Assembly: GCA_964543545.1 (NCBI GenBank)
Contig: CAZIYT010000002.1
Location: 992,001-1,056,000, forward strand
DNA: 64,000 bases
Origin: UBA4416 sp964543545
Lineage (GTDB): Bacteria > Bacteroidota > Bacteroidia > B-17B0 > Aurantibacillaceae
Reading direction: 5' to 3'
Shown here one piece after another: positions 52,617-60,129 of the stretch (the stretch's first letter is position 1; each line of letters begins with the position of its first letter). The notes below the pieces were generated by a model, which was not told where the DNA came from, searched no databases, and worked only from the letters and a program-made list of their open reading frames with translations. A program made the translations under genes and the position numbers.

Positions 52617-54080
52617 TTAAAAATCAGCTTTTTCGTTCTCCACCTGCTTCTTATGATACAGGTCGATGCATAGCAGAATAGCCAGGAAGCCCCAGAAAGG
52701 CACAGAGGCTTTATCACTGTCGAGGAAGTTATTGAGGAAACCATGCACAAAGTAAGTGCTGATTCCCATCACGATGGAAATGGTAAATATTTTCAGCGAC
52801 CGGTCTTTGACCTCATACACAAGTCTGTAGCCCAGGTGCATGGTGTAAAACACCAACGCGATCACCACCAGCAAGCCGCCGAGCAATCCCTGCTCGCTCA
52901 TCGGGCCGAGGTATTCGCTGTGGGCATTTCCCTTATTGCCGAAGTTGGTGGAGATCTCGGTAATCAAGCCGCTTTTCTGGTAAGGCGCATAAAGGAATTG
53001 GTAGGTTCCGGGCCCTGTACCCAAATAGGGATAATCCTGGAAGATGCTGAGGGCAGAGCTCCAGCGGTTCAATCGCTCCATGTTCGATACATCGGTAGAG
53101 ATATTCGTCATCGACTCGATGTTGGCCGCAAAATCACCATCCGAATCGGTATTGTTCCTACCCAGGATCATGAGGATCTCCGACTGAAAAGAGAGGAACA
53201 CCACAATAACCGTGAACAGCGTGACAATAATCGTCCGGAATTTAATCTTTATGATAAACGTAGCCAGCACGCAGATAGAAACCGCGAGACTCAGCCAACC
53301 GGCGCGCGCATAAGACACCACAATGGAAATTAAAAAGATGCCCAGCAGCGCCAGGCAAAGTACTTTCACGAAAAAGGAGATGTTACGCATCAGCAGCATA
53401 CCGCCCATTACCGGAATGAACATGGCCAGCACAGCGCCGTAAGCCGTGTGGTCGTTGTAGAAAGGCGATACAATCCAGTCGGCGGTCTTTTCATCGAAGC
53501 CATAAGCCGCATGCCGCACAGTGGTAATAATGGCTACAATGGCCAGGGCCACGGCATAGCAAAGCAGGTATACTTTAATGGAATTGAAATTTTTAAAAAT
53601 GCAGGAAGCAATGAAATAACAGGAAACCAGAAACCAGGTACGCGACAAAATATACTTGAGCGACACCACCGGCAATTCGCTGGTGAGCGTGGTGAGCGCC
53701 ATCCACGACAATTGTACCAGGATAATGATGGTGAGCGGATGACGGGCTATTTCGCGGGCCGTAACCCCACTACTCCACTGGTTTAATAAATATAACAAGG
53801 TGAGGCCGATCATCAGGGGCTCTGAGGGCAGGCTCAGGTTGAGCCCATCCGACATGCCCAGCTCCTTTAAGGTAATGGCCAGCGGCGTACAGAAAGCCAT
53901 GAGGTACATTACCTTTTCGATATCGGTAATGGCCAGCAATATCACCAGCAAACACAGCGGGATCATATTGAAGGCGTAGAACATGCCTCTATCAAACAGG
54001 AACACATAGGTATTGAGCAGTATATAGGATACTACGATCAGATAGAACACCTTTGTGTATGTCAGCTTCAGCAAACGCAC
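52617..54080 (-). CDS. O-antigen ligase/polymerase (Wzy-C) family membrane protein
   Basis: A 487-residue inner-membrane protein with about twelve transmembrane segments. The large periplasmic loop and conserved Wzy_C/WaaL region appear at about 330-420 (YLGTGPGTYQFLYAPYQ, then GNAHSEYLGPMSEQGLLGG with the conserved His), which is diagnostic for O-antigen ligases and polymerases. It is the last gene of a three-gene unit with a Wzz-like protein and a flippase. Whether it polymerises repeats or ligates them to a carrier cannot be decided by motif. Confidence 0.9.
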   Translation of the reverse strand: MRLLKLTYTKVFYLIVVSYILLNTYVFLFDRGMFYAFNMIPLCLLVILLAITDIEKVMYLMAFCTPLAITLKELGMSDGLNLSLPSEPLMIGLTLLYLLNQWSSGVTAREIARHPLTIIILVQLSWMALTTLTSELPVVSLKYILSRTWFLVSCYFIASCIFKNFNSIKVYLLCYAVALAIVAIITTVRHAAYGFDEKTADWIVSPFYNDHTAYGAVLAMFIPVMGGMLLMRNISFFVKVLCLALLGIFLISIVVSYARAGWLSLAVSICVLATFIIKIKFRTIIVTLFTVIVVFLSFQSEILMILGRNNTDSDGDFAANIESMTNISTDVSNMERLNRWSSALSIFQDYPYLGTGPGTYQFLYAPYQKSGLITEISTNFGNKGNAHSEYLGPMSEQGLLGGLLVVIALVFYTMHLGYRLVYEVKDRSLKIFTISIVMGISTYFVHGFLNNFLDSDKASVPFWGFLAILLCIDLYHKKQVENEKADF

Positions 54081-54086
54081 GCTTAC

Positions 54087-55124
54087 TTAAAGATTTTCGT
54101 CTTTCGACTGGCTCACCACCTGGTTCTTGATCTCCACCAGCTTGTCGGCAAACAACAGGAACAGCAAGGCCAGCAGGAAAGCAGAGAAGGTAGAAACGAT
54201 CACAATCAGCGCACGCACCGGCTTGGCTTTTTTCTCGTTCCGCTGTGCTTTGTCTACCACAAATTTGGAAGGCAATTGTTTGTTTAAGTTCACGAAAGCC
54301 TCATCGTATTTTCCCTTGATCACCGGGTACTTGAAACGGTATTTTTTCAATTTCTCCGTGAGGTCCACAAAGGCCATTCCGTATTTTTCGAGTGTATCAA
54401 GCTTTCCTTTCAGTTGCGATTTGGCACGCTCGTCGCCATTGGCAACGGCCTTCGCCATTTCTTTGGAGTAGGCTTTCATTTCGCTCTTATAGTCCAGGAT
54501 CCCCAGCTCGCGCAGCACCTGCACGCTGTCTTCCATCTCATCCACATTTTTGAGATAGTTGTTATATTCTTCCTCTACAATGGCAAAAGCCTGTTTGGCT
54601 ACTTCTCTCGTCATCCGGTGCTTCACGCTGTCGGCGTACTCCACAATGGAATTGGCAATCTTAGCGGCCCTGTCCGACTGGTAATCATACACATCAATGC
54701 GAATCGACACATAATCCGTACGCTTAAAGGATACCATCTCGTTCCATTTCAAATTCAGGTAATGCGCCGTGAGGTCGTTGTCGCGCGGAATTTTCCAGGC
54801 TGTGTAAAGGTCGTACTGCTTCGCCGCCATTTCCCTGATCTCTACGGAATTCAGGATCTGTAAGAGTTTCTCGGCATCATCTTCATCGCCCAGCTCCATA
54901 TAATCTTCCTGGTTACCGGCATTCTGCTCTACCAGCAATTTAGCCACCGAGAAGGTACGCGATGGGAAAATAATGGCGGTGGCCTTGTATTGCGGCGAAA
55001 TAATAAAAGAGGCAACAACCGACAGAACAGCGGCGCTGAGCGTCACGATGATGAGCGGCTTCCTCCATTTGTAGATCTTGGCCAGCAGCCTAATCGTTTC
55101 TTTATTCAGGTTAATAGGAGTCAT
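54087..55124 (-). CDS. Wzz-like polysaccharide chain-length/co-polymerase protein
   Basis: A 345-residue inner-membrane protein with the two-helix layout of polysaccharide co-polymerases: first transmembrane segment at about 24-43 (PLIIVTLSAAVLSVVASFII) followed by SPQYKATAIIFPS, a long periplasmic coiled region (residues 50-300), and a second segment at about 303-326 (ALIVIVSTFSAFLLALLFLL). It lacks the tyrosine-kinase domain of capsule-type Wzc. It sits between the flippase gene (15 bases upstream) and the polymerase gene (6 bases downstream) and should set chain length. Confidence 0.9.
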   Translation of the reverse strand: MTPINLNKETIRLLAKIYKWRKPLIIVTLSAAVLSVVASFIISPQYKATAIIFPSRTFSVAKLLVEQNAGNQEDYMELGDEDDAEKLLQILNSVEIREMAAKQYDLYTAWKIPRDNDLTAHYLNLKWNEMVSFKRTDYVSIRIDVYDYQSDRAAKIANSIVEYADSVKHRMTREVAKQAFAIVEEEYNNYLKNVDEMEDSVQVLRELGILDYKSEMKAYSKEMAKAVANGDERAKSQLKGKLDTLEKYGMAFVDLTEKLKKYRFKYPVIKGKYDEAFVNLNKQLPSKFVVDKAQRNEKKAKPVRALIVIVSTFSAFLLALLFLLFADKLVEIKNQVVSQSKDENL

Positions 55125-55139
55125 TTGAACAGGGATGGA

Positions 55140-56594
55140 TTATTTGAATTTGATGAATTTATAAATGGACCTGAGACTTAAAAGCCCCGACACGAAAGCC
55201 CAGAGGCCGCAGAAGACACACATCACCGCAAAGTTGATGAGCCAGCTTCCCGTCATTGTGCGTGAGAACAGGTTAAAGCCGATAATGCCCGCAATGAACA
55301 CAACGAGCGATAAGATTAGCTTCGTGTTGAAGTGGAACTTAAAGATCTTCACTGAAAAATAGATCTGAATGCCGGCAATAAAGAACTGGGTGATAAGGCT
55401 GGAATATGCGCTGCCTAAGGCTTTGTAATCCGGGATCAGCACAAAGTTCAGGATCAGGTTAAGGCAGATTCCTACAAAGGAGGTAATGTTCAGCTGCTTC
55501 AGATTTCCGTTGGCCGTGAGCAGGGTACCAAATATATAAGTGGCAGAAATGGCTGTATAACATAACATCAGGATGCTGAACTCACGGTAGGAATCGGAGA
55601 TCTGGCCCGGCTTCACGTGATTGATGAGACCGGATATCTCCTGCGCATAAAAGAAACAGCCGAAGGAGATGACCAGCGCCGGTGCGATCAGCAAAATAAA
55701 CGAGGTCTTCACGATCTGCTCAACGTTTTCCTTATGCTTGATCATACGGCTGAAAATCGGGATCAACTGAATGGAGAACAGGTAGGGAATCATATTTCCC
55801 GCCTCCAGCAAACGGAAGCCTTTGGCATAAATGCCGGCCTGTTCCGAGCCTTCCGTGTCCGGCAGCAGGGATCCAAGCATCACGCTATCCAGGCGGTTAT
55901 AAAAGGTCATTAATAACACCAGCACGGCAAAAGGAAAACTCTGCTTCAGGATCATCACACTGAACGGAAAATTCCAGGTGAGCCTGAAATGCCGGGTTTT
56001 ATGGTACACGGTGCCAAAGGCGATGATCGCGGTAATCAGGTAACCAATGGTTTGAGCATAGACAAACGACATGATATTAACCTCCAGACCGAACCAACGC
56101 GCTAGCAGGATCAGGCAGAGAGTCGTCATAATAAGCCGGTCGGCCACAGAAACGAAGCTGTCAGTTTTAAATAAATGTAATCCCAAAAGACTGGACCTCA
56201 GGTAGAGCGTCATGCTGATGAGGAATTGATTCAACGCCAGGATAGAAAGCAGCTTCATGTAGCGGAAATCGTAGCCCAGCACCAGGCCGAGAATGATGGT
56301 TACCAAAAAGTAAACCAGGCCTAAGCCCAGCTTAAGGGTAAAGAGGCTGCTGAAATGCTTGGTTAACAGGTGGTTATTCTGGGCAATGTTCTTGTTATTA
56401 AACTGCGTCACTCCAAAATCCAGGAGGATATTGAGGAGGAAGGAAAAATTGAACAGGATGGCGTATTCCCCATAACTGATGTTTCCCACCGCATTTTGTA
56501 CCGCCGGCTCAATGCCCAATGGCCAGAAAGGCTTAATCAGCAGGTTCAGGATGATCAGAAATGCAATATTTGTAACAAATTTCTTCTGTTGCAT
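55140..56594 (-). CDS. Wzx-type polysaccharide flippase
   Basis: A 484-residue protein with about twelve to fourteen transmembrane helices of the MOP superfamily (polysaccharide transport type). It begins at NIAFLILLNLLIKPFWPLG and has the family features NISYGEYAILFNFSFLLNIL and SVMLGSLLPDTEGSEQAGIYAKGFRL with the acidic and basic residues in TM7. It should move lipid-linked oligosaccharide repeats across the inner membrane. It is the first gene of the three-gene unit and has a -7 element at 56615-56622. Confidence 0.92.
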   Translation of the reverse strand: MQQKKFVTNIAFLIILNLLIKPFWPLGIEPAVQNAVGNISYGEYAILFNFSFLLNILLDFGVTQFNNKNIAQNNHLLTKHFSSLFTLKLGLGLVYFLVTIILGLVLGYDFRYMKLLSILALNQFLISMTLYLRSSLLGLHLFKTDSFVSVADRLIMTTLCLILLARWFGLEVNIMSFVYAQTIGYLITAIIAFGTVYHKTRHFRLTWNFPFSVMILKQSFPFAVLVLLMTFYNRLDSVMLGSLLPDTEGSEQAGIYAKGFRLLEAGNMIPYLFSIQLIPIFSRMIKHKENVEQIVKTSFILLIAPALVISFGCFFYAQEISGLINHVKPGQISDSYREFSILMLCYTAISATYIFGTLLTANGNLKQLNITSFVGICLNLILNFVLIPDYKALGSAYSSLITQFFIAGIQIYFSVKIFKFHFNTKLILSLVVFIAGIIGFNLFSRTMTGSWLINFAVMCVFCGLWAFVSGLLSLRSIYKFIKFK

Positions 56595-56614
56595 AAAACC
56601 CTTTGGGCAAACAG

Positions 56615-56622
56615 CAAATATA
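56615..56622 (-). promoter_or_regulatory. -7 promoter element for the polysaccharide unit
   Basis: CAAATATA on the plus strand reads TATATTTG on the minus strand, an exact TAnnTTTG match 20 bases before ATG 56594. Confidence 0.6.
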
Positions 56623-56711
56623 TTATTTTTTTGGCTGTAGACTGTTAAGAAAGCGGTGTTTTTAGGAAATGTAAATGCTTGTTTCCTAGTAATAATACAA
56701 AACTTTTTAGA

Positions 56712-56719
56712 TAGTTTTG
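56712..56719 (+). promoter_or_regulatory. TAGTTTTG -7 promoter element for msrB
   Basis: Exact TAnnTTTG match 61 bases before ATG 56781; the predicted leader of about 55 bases includes the hairpin at 56738-56760. Confidence 0.5.
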
Positions 56720-56737
56720 GGTTCTATTAAACGCAAA

Positions 56738-56760
56738 GGCTCCGCTTTTATTACGGAGCC
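56738..56760 (+). promoter_or_regulatory. Leader hairpin of msrB
   Basis: Perfect 7-bp stem GGCTCCG/CGGAGCC with a 9-base loop, 20 bases before the msrB start. No T-run follows, so it is not a terminator; a role in message stability or translation is possible. Confidence 0.5.
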
Positions 56761-56780
56761 CCAAAACAATAGCTAAAACG

Positions 56781-57197
56781 ATGACACCAATGGACACTCT
56801 CTACCATAAAAGCGAGGAAGAATGGAAGCAGCAGCTTCCACCCGATCAATACCATGTATTAAGAGAAAAAGGCACCGAAAGGCCCTTTACCGGCAAGTAT
56901 AACCTGCATTTCGAAAAAGGCGTGTATACATGTGCCGGCTGCGGCTATGAGCTCTTCGACGATTCTCAGAAATTTGAGTCGCACTGCGGCTGGCCGAGCT
57001 TTGATGCTGAGCTGGGCTCCGGCGACAGGATTAAAAAGATCCGCGATACCACCTTCGGGATGATCCGTACCGAAATTGTGTGCGCCCGCTGCGGCGGCCA
57101 CTTAGGCCATATCTTCGACGATGGCCCAACGGAAACCGGGCAGCGTTACTGCGTCAACTCCCTGAGCATCGACTTTGAGCCGAAGGAAGAGAAGTGA
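56781..57197 (+). CDS. msrB: Peptide-methionine (R)-S-oxide reductase MsrB
   Basis: A 138-residue zinc-containing repair enzyme that reduces methionine-R-sulfoxide in oxidised proteins. The structural zinc is held by Cys51/Cys54 (YTCAGCGYELF) and Cys101/Cys104 (VCARCGGHLGHIF); the catalytic Cys124 lies in RYCVNSLS. SHCGWPSFD is the substrate-binding part. No signal peptide, so cytoplasmic. The start may be ATG 56781 or 56790. It is single, with a structured leader. Confidence 0.97.
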   Translation: MTPMDTLYHKSEEEWKQQLPPDQYHVLREKGTERPFTGKYNLHFEKGVYTCAGCGYELFDDSQKFESHCGWPSFDAELGSGDRIKKIRDTTFGMIRTEIVCARCGGHLGHIFDDGPTETGQRYCVNSLSIDFEPKEEK

Positions 57198-57211
57198 GAT
57201 AGAGAAGATGT

Positions 57212-57440
57212 GAGATAAGAGTAGTGAGTATTGAGAAAAAGGGTGTCGGTTACTGAAGGCTTCAAAACACATCGTTTATGTCACTTCGGGAGCCTCCGTC
57301 AACGAATGGTGGCTGAGGCGCTCGAAGCCACCATTTCCACAATAAAAAATCCCTCACATCTCTGCGAGGGATTTTTCATTTATCAAAAGAACCAAAAGCC
57401 TTGAGAAATAACCAATTGTATCTCTCAATACTCTTATCTC
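57212..57440. repeat. Composite inverted repeat with inner hairpin element
   Basis: Outer arms GAGATAAGAGTA...TATTGAGA (57212-57236) and TCTCAATACTCTTATCTC (57423-57440) are inverted relative to each other. Between them lies a hairpin of the loop family seen at 8215 and 17420: ATGGTGGCT/AGCCACCAT around GAGGCGCTCGA (57306-57334), preceded by a decayed partner (57282-57303), and then the terminator at 57345. Confidence 0.65.
57345..57376. terminator. Bidirectional terminator
   Basis: Stem AAAAATCCCTC/GAGGGATTTTT with a 10-base loop between the convergent msrB and TPR genes. Confidence 0.85.
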
Positions 57441-57451
57441 AATACTAGCGT

Positions 57452-58813
57452 CTACTTGAGCTTCTCGCCCATTTCCTTGCCCTTTTGCTCATCCCCTACC
57501 AGCAGGTATAGTTTTCGCAAAGCCACCATGCTCGCGCGGTCATCGGGGCGTACAGACAAAGCCTGCTCCAGGAAAGGAATGGCTTTCTTGTAATATTCCT
57601 TGCTTTTCGCTTCAATGTCTTTTTGTGTTTTGGACAAAGAAGTGATGGTGGCTTTTTCCATCGCTTTATTATACAAGGTAGCGCCATAATTATTGTAAAG
57701 CGCACCCAGGTTGTACAAGGCATTGAAATAGCTATCCTGGTTGGATGGCCTCAGGTCTACCGATTTCTGGTAGTGGTCTGCCGCTTTCATTATCAGCTCA
57801 TCGTAGTTGGCAGGCTTGGTCGAATCTTTTCCGCTCACCATTTTCGGATTGGCCAGGTTATCGTACACGTTGCCCAATACCAGGTGCAGCTGTGCATTGT
57901 TAGGGTCTTTGGAAATCGCTGCCTGCAGGTTTTCCAGCGCTTTTTGCTGATCGCCTTTTTGCAGGAACAACTCCGTTTCCTTATTCATCAGGTACACATC
58001 ATTGGGGAATGCCTTCCTTCCCTTCGCCAGGTATTCCTGAGCTCCCGCATTGTCGCCCGCTGCCAGTTTCGCATCATAGATCGTCTGGTAATTGTAAGGC
58101 GTAGCGATGTTCATATCAATCATCTTTTTGTTGTACTCGATCATTTTCGCCGGGCTCTTGCTTTTCTGCGCAGAGATACAGGCATTATAAAAAGCCGAGG
58201 TATCAATTTTCTCAGCCAGCAGGAGATTCAGCGTGCCCGACTTATAAAAGAAATCGGCCGCCTGCTCGTACTGTTTCATTTTGTATTTCCCAACAGCAAT
58301 GTTCGACGACTCCAGCTTCAGCTGCATGGCCACATTGCTCAGTTTCAAATCATCGTCGCTGGCGCTGGAGGCGCTGCCGCCTTTCACGATTTCGAGGATA
58401 GAGCCAAAATATTTCGGGTCCACCGCTTTGATCGTTTCCAGGGAATTTCCGGCTACCTCAAACTCCTTCGTCGGAGCATTGCCATAAGCAGCTTCCGCCC
58501 TGGCATTCTTATCGCTGATCGTTCCTTCCAGCTTTTTATTCTCCTCTTTCAGATTATACTGGTACACGTAGTACATGATGCGCGCCTTATAGGCATGCGT
58601 TTTGGCCTGGTTCTTCGTGCTTTCGTCGGCCAGTGCCAGGTCGATGCTGCGGTTGGCCTTCATCAGGTAAGCCGTGTCCGGCCTGTCGCTCAGCGTTGAC
58701 TCGTAATCGCTCAGAGCCCTCCAGGCGCTTTGCACCTTATTTTTTTGAGAGAAAGCGGCGCTGCTTAAAATAACACAGGTGCTTAATAAAATGGTTTTCG
58801 TGGTCATATACAA
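57452..58813 (-). CDS. TPR-repeat secreted protein, downstream of a paralogue
   Basis: A 453-residue protein with a signal peptide (ILLSTCVILSSAAFSQ) and about eight TPR-like helical repeats, with a clear canonical pair near residues 290-330 (QKALENLQAAISKDPNNAQL). It resembles the next gene in order of parts: a short KNKVQSAWRALSD opening repeat, a long middle, a YF(K/R)KA-type repeat and a final ALRKLYLLVGDEQKG. The two genes are 30 bases apart and in the same direction, so they form one unit made by duplication. A scaffold or binding role in the periplasm is likely; nothing more can be read. Confidence 0.87.
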   Translation of the reverse strand: MYMTTKTILLSTCVILSSAAFSQKNKVQSAWRALSDYESTLSDRPDTAYLMKANRSIDLALADESTKNQAKTHAYKARIMYYVYQYNLKEENKKLEGTISDKNARAEAAYGNAPTKEFEVAGNSLETIKAVDPKYFGSILEIVKGGSASSASDDDLKLSNVAMQLKLESSNIAVGKYKMKQYEQAADFFYKSGTLNLLLAEKIDTSAFYNACISAQKSKSPAKMIEYNKKMIDMNIATPYNYQTIYDAKLAAGDNAGAQEYLAKGRKAFPNDVYLMNKETELFLQKGDQQKALENLQAAISKDPNNAQLHLVLGNVYDNLANPKMVSGKDSTKPANYDELIMKAADHYQKSVDLRPSNQDSYFNALYNLGALYNNYGATLYNKAMEKATITSLSKTQKDIEAKSKEYYKKAIPFLEQALSVRPDDRASMVALRKLYLLVGDEQKGKEMGEKLK

Positions 58814-58843
58814 AAGGTATTGAACGTTTTTTTACAAATACTA

Positions 58844-59992
58844 TTATTTGTATTTATCCGCTTTTTCTGTTTCTCCTAAACGCAGGAATAATTTTCTTAA
58901 TTGTTGTTTCGTTGCTTTGTCCGGGCTCACCTCATAGGATTTTTCGAAGTTACCCACAGCCTTGCGGAAGTACTCATTGGCTTTCGCTTCGTATTCTTTC
59001 GCTTTCGCTGTTTCCTTCGGAGGTAAAGCACCCAGTTTATCATTCCACTCATTACCCGTGTTGAAGTACATAACCCCAAGGTTATAATTGGCGATCTCAT
59101 AATCCGGCTTAATCTCCAGGGCTTTTAAATACTCTGCTTCCGCTTTATCATTCTCATTGGTTTTCTGGTAGATGTTGGCAAGGATCACGTGCAGCACTTC
59201 ATTATCAGGAGCCAGCTCGATGGCGGTATTCAGCTTGGTTTTGAGCTCGTTGGTCTTGTTCCTGGCCAGGTAAATGTTGATCTCCTGGTTTACCAGCTCC
59301 ATGTTATCTTCAAACATCTGCTTTCCTTTTTCGATGTACTCCAGCGCTTTGGTCGTATCCTTATCCAGGAGCGACAACTTCACCATATCCGTATAGATCC
59401 TCGGCTCTTTGTACTTCATGTCGATCAGCTTATTCGCATATTCCAGCGTTTTTTCCTTGTTAGGAACCGATTTATACATCTCGAACTTGTTATACATCAG
59501 CTTTTCCTTGGTGATGTTATTACGCTTCATCCCCTGGTCGAAATCGTATGGCAAAGCAGCCTCCATCAGGTCATAGCATTTCACCGCCTTATCAAATTCC
59601 TTATTCACCCTGTAGGCATTCGCCTTGTTGCTTACCGCTGCCGAAGCCTGTACGATAAGGCCTTTTACTTCATCCTTATAGATATTGTCCTTATCGTTTT
59701 TCAGGCAGTTGATATAGCTTTCCAGCGCTTTTTCCTCTGCCTCGGCATCCAGCTTGTTCACAGCAACATCTTTATCAAAATAAATAGCCTGGTATATTTT
59801 GCCCCTGTACATCCAGAGTTTGGAACTGGTTCTTGTACTTTCATGTACCGAAGCCGCATCCGCTGCCGCTTTGGCTTTATCATATTCTTTGTTCCTTAAA
59901 TAGTTCGACGCGTTCTGCACCTGGTTGCTCTGTGCGGCGGCCAGGGTGGTAGCTCCGATACACAAGGCCGTTAAGATGTTTTTAATGTTCAT
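58844..59992 (-). CDS. TPR-repeat secreted protein, first of a duplicated pair
   Basis: A 382-residue protein with a signal peptide (ILTALCIGATTLAAAQ) and about seven TPR repeats, best seen at about residues 265-315 (NDKAEAEYLKALEIKPDYEIA, in which the 8-20-27 TPR residues are present). It ends QLRKLFLRLGETEKADKYK, matching the end of the following paralogue. A near -7 element (TACATTTA, minus strand, 60011-60018) lies 18 bases upstream. Function unknown. Confidence 0.87.
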   Translation of the reverse strand: MNIKNILTALCIGATTLAAAQSNQVQNASNYLRNKEYDKAKAAADAASVHESTRTSSKLWMYRGKIYQAIYFDKDVAVNKLDAEAEEKALESYINCLKNDKDNIYKDEVKGLIVQASAAVSNKANAYRVNKEFDKAVKCYDLMEAALPYDFDQGMKRNNITKEKLMYNKFEMYKSVPNKEKTLEYANKLIDMKYKEPRIYTDMVKLSLLDKDTTKALEYIEKGKQMFEDNMELVNQEINIYLARNKTNELKTKLNTAIELAPDNEVLHVILANIYQKTNENDKAEAEYLKALEIKPDYEIANYNLGVMYFNTGNEWNDKLGALPPKETAKAKEYEAKANEYFRKAVGNFEKSYEVSPDKATKQQLRKLFLRLGETEKADKYK

Positions 59993-60032
59993 GGCGATTT
60001 TTTAATTTGTTAAATGTACGATTTTAATTAAA

Positions 60033-60068
60033 AAAAAACACCAAGCCTTTAAGAGCTTAGTGTTTTTT
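60033..60068 (-). terminator. Terminator after the M16 peptidase gene
   Basis: Stem AAAAAACAC-c-AAGC / GCTT-a-GTGTTTTTT with an 8-base loop, T-run on both strands. It lies downstream of the peptidase stop and just upstream of the TPR pair. Confidence 0.78.
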
Positions 60069-60129
60069 AATATCAGGATGTTATGAGGTTCATGTATAGT
60101 ACAGACGCAAAGATCGTACGTTTACATAA

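Noticed and set aside
57623..58699. Long open frame (358 codons) on the plus strand opposite the TPR gene
   Set aside because: It lies wholly antisense to a protein with signal peptide and TPR pattern and its translation is rich in Arg, His, Ile and Val without any motif.
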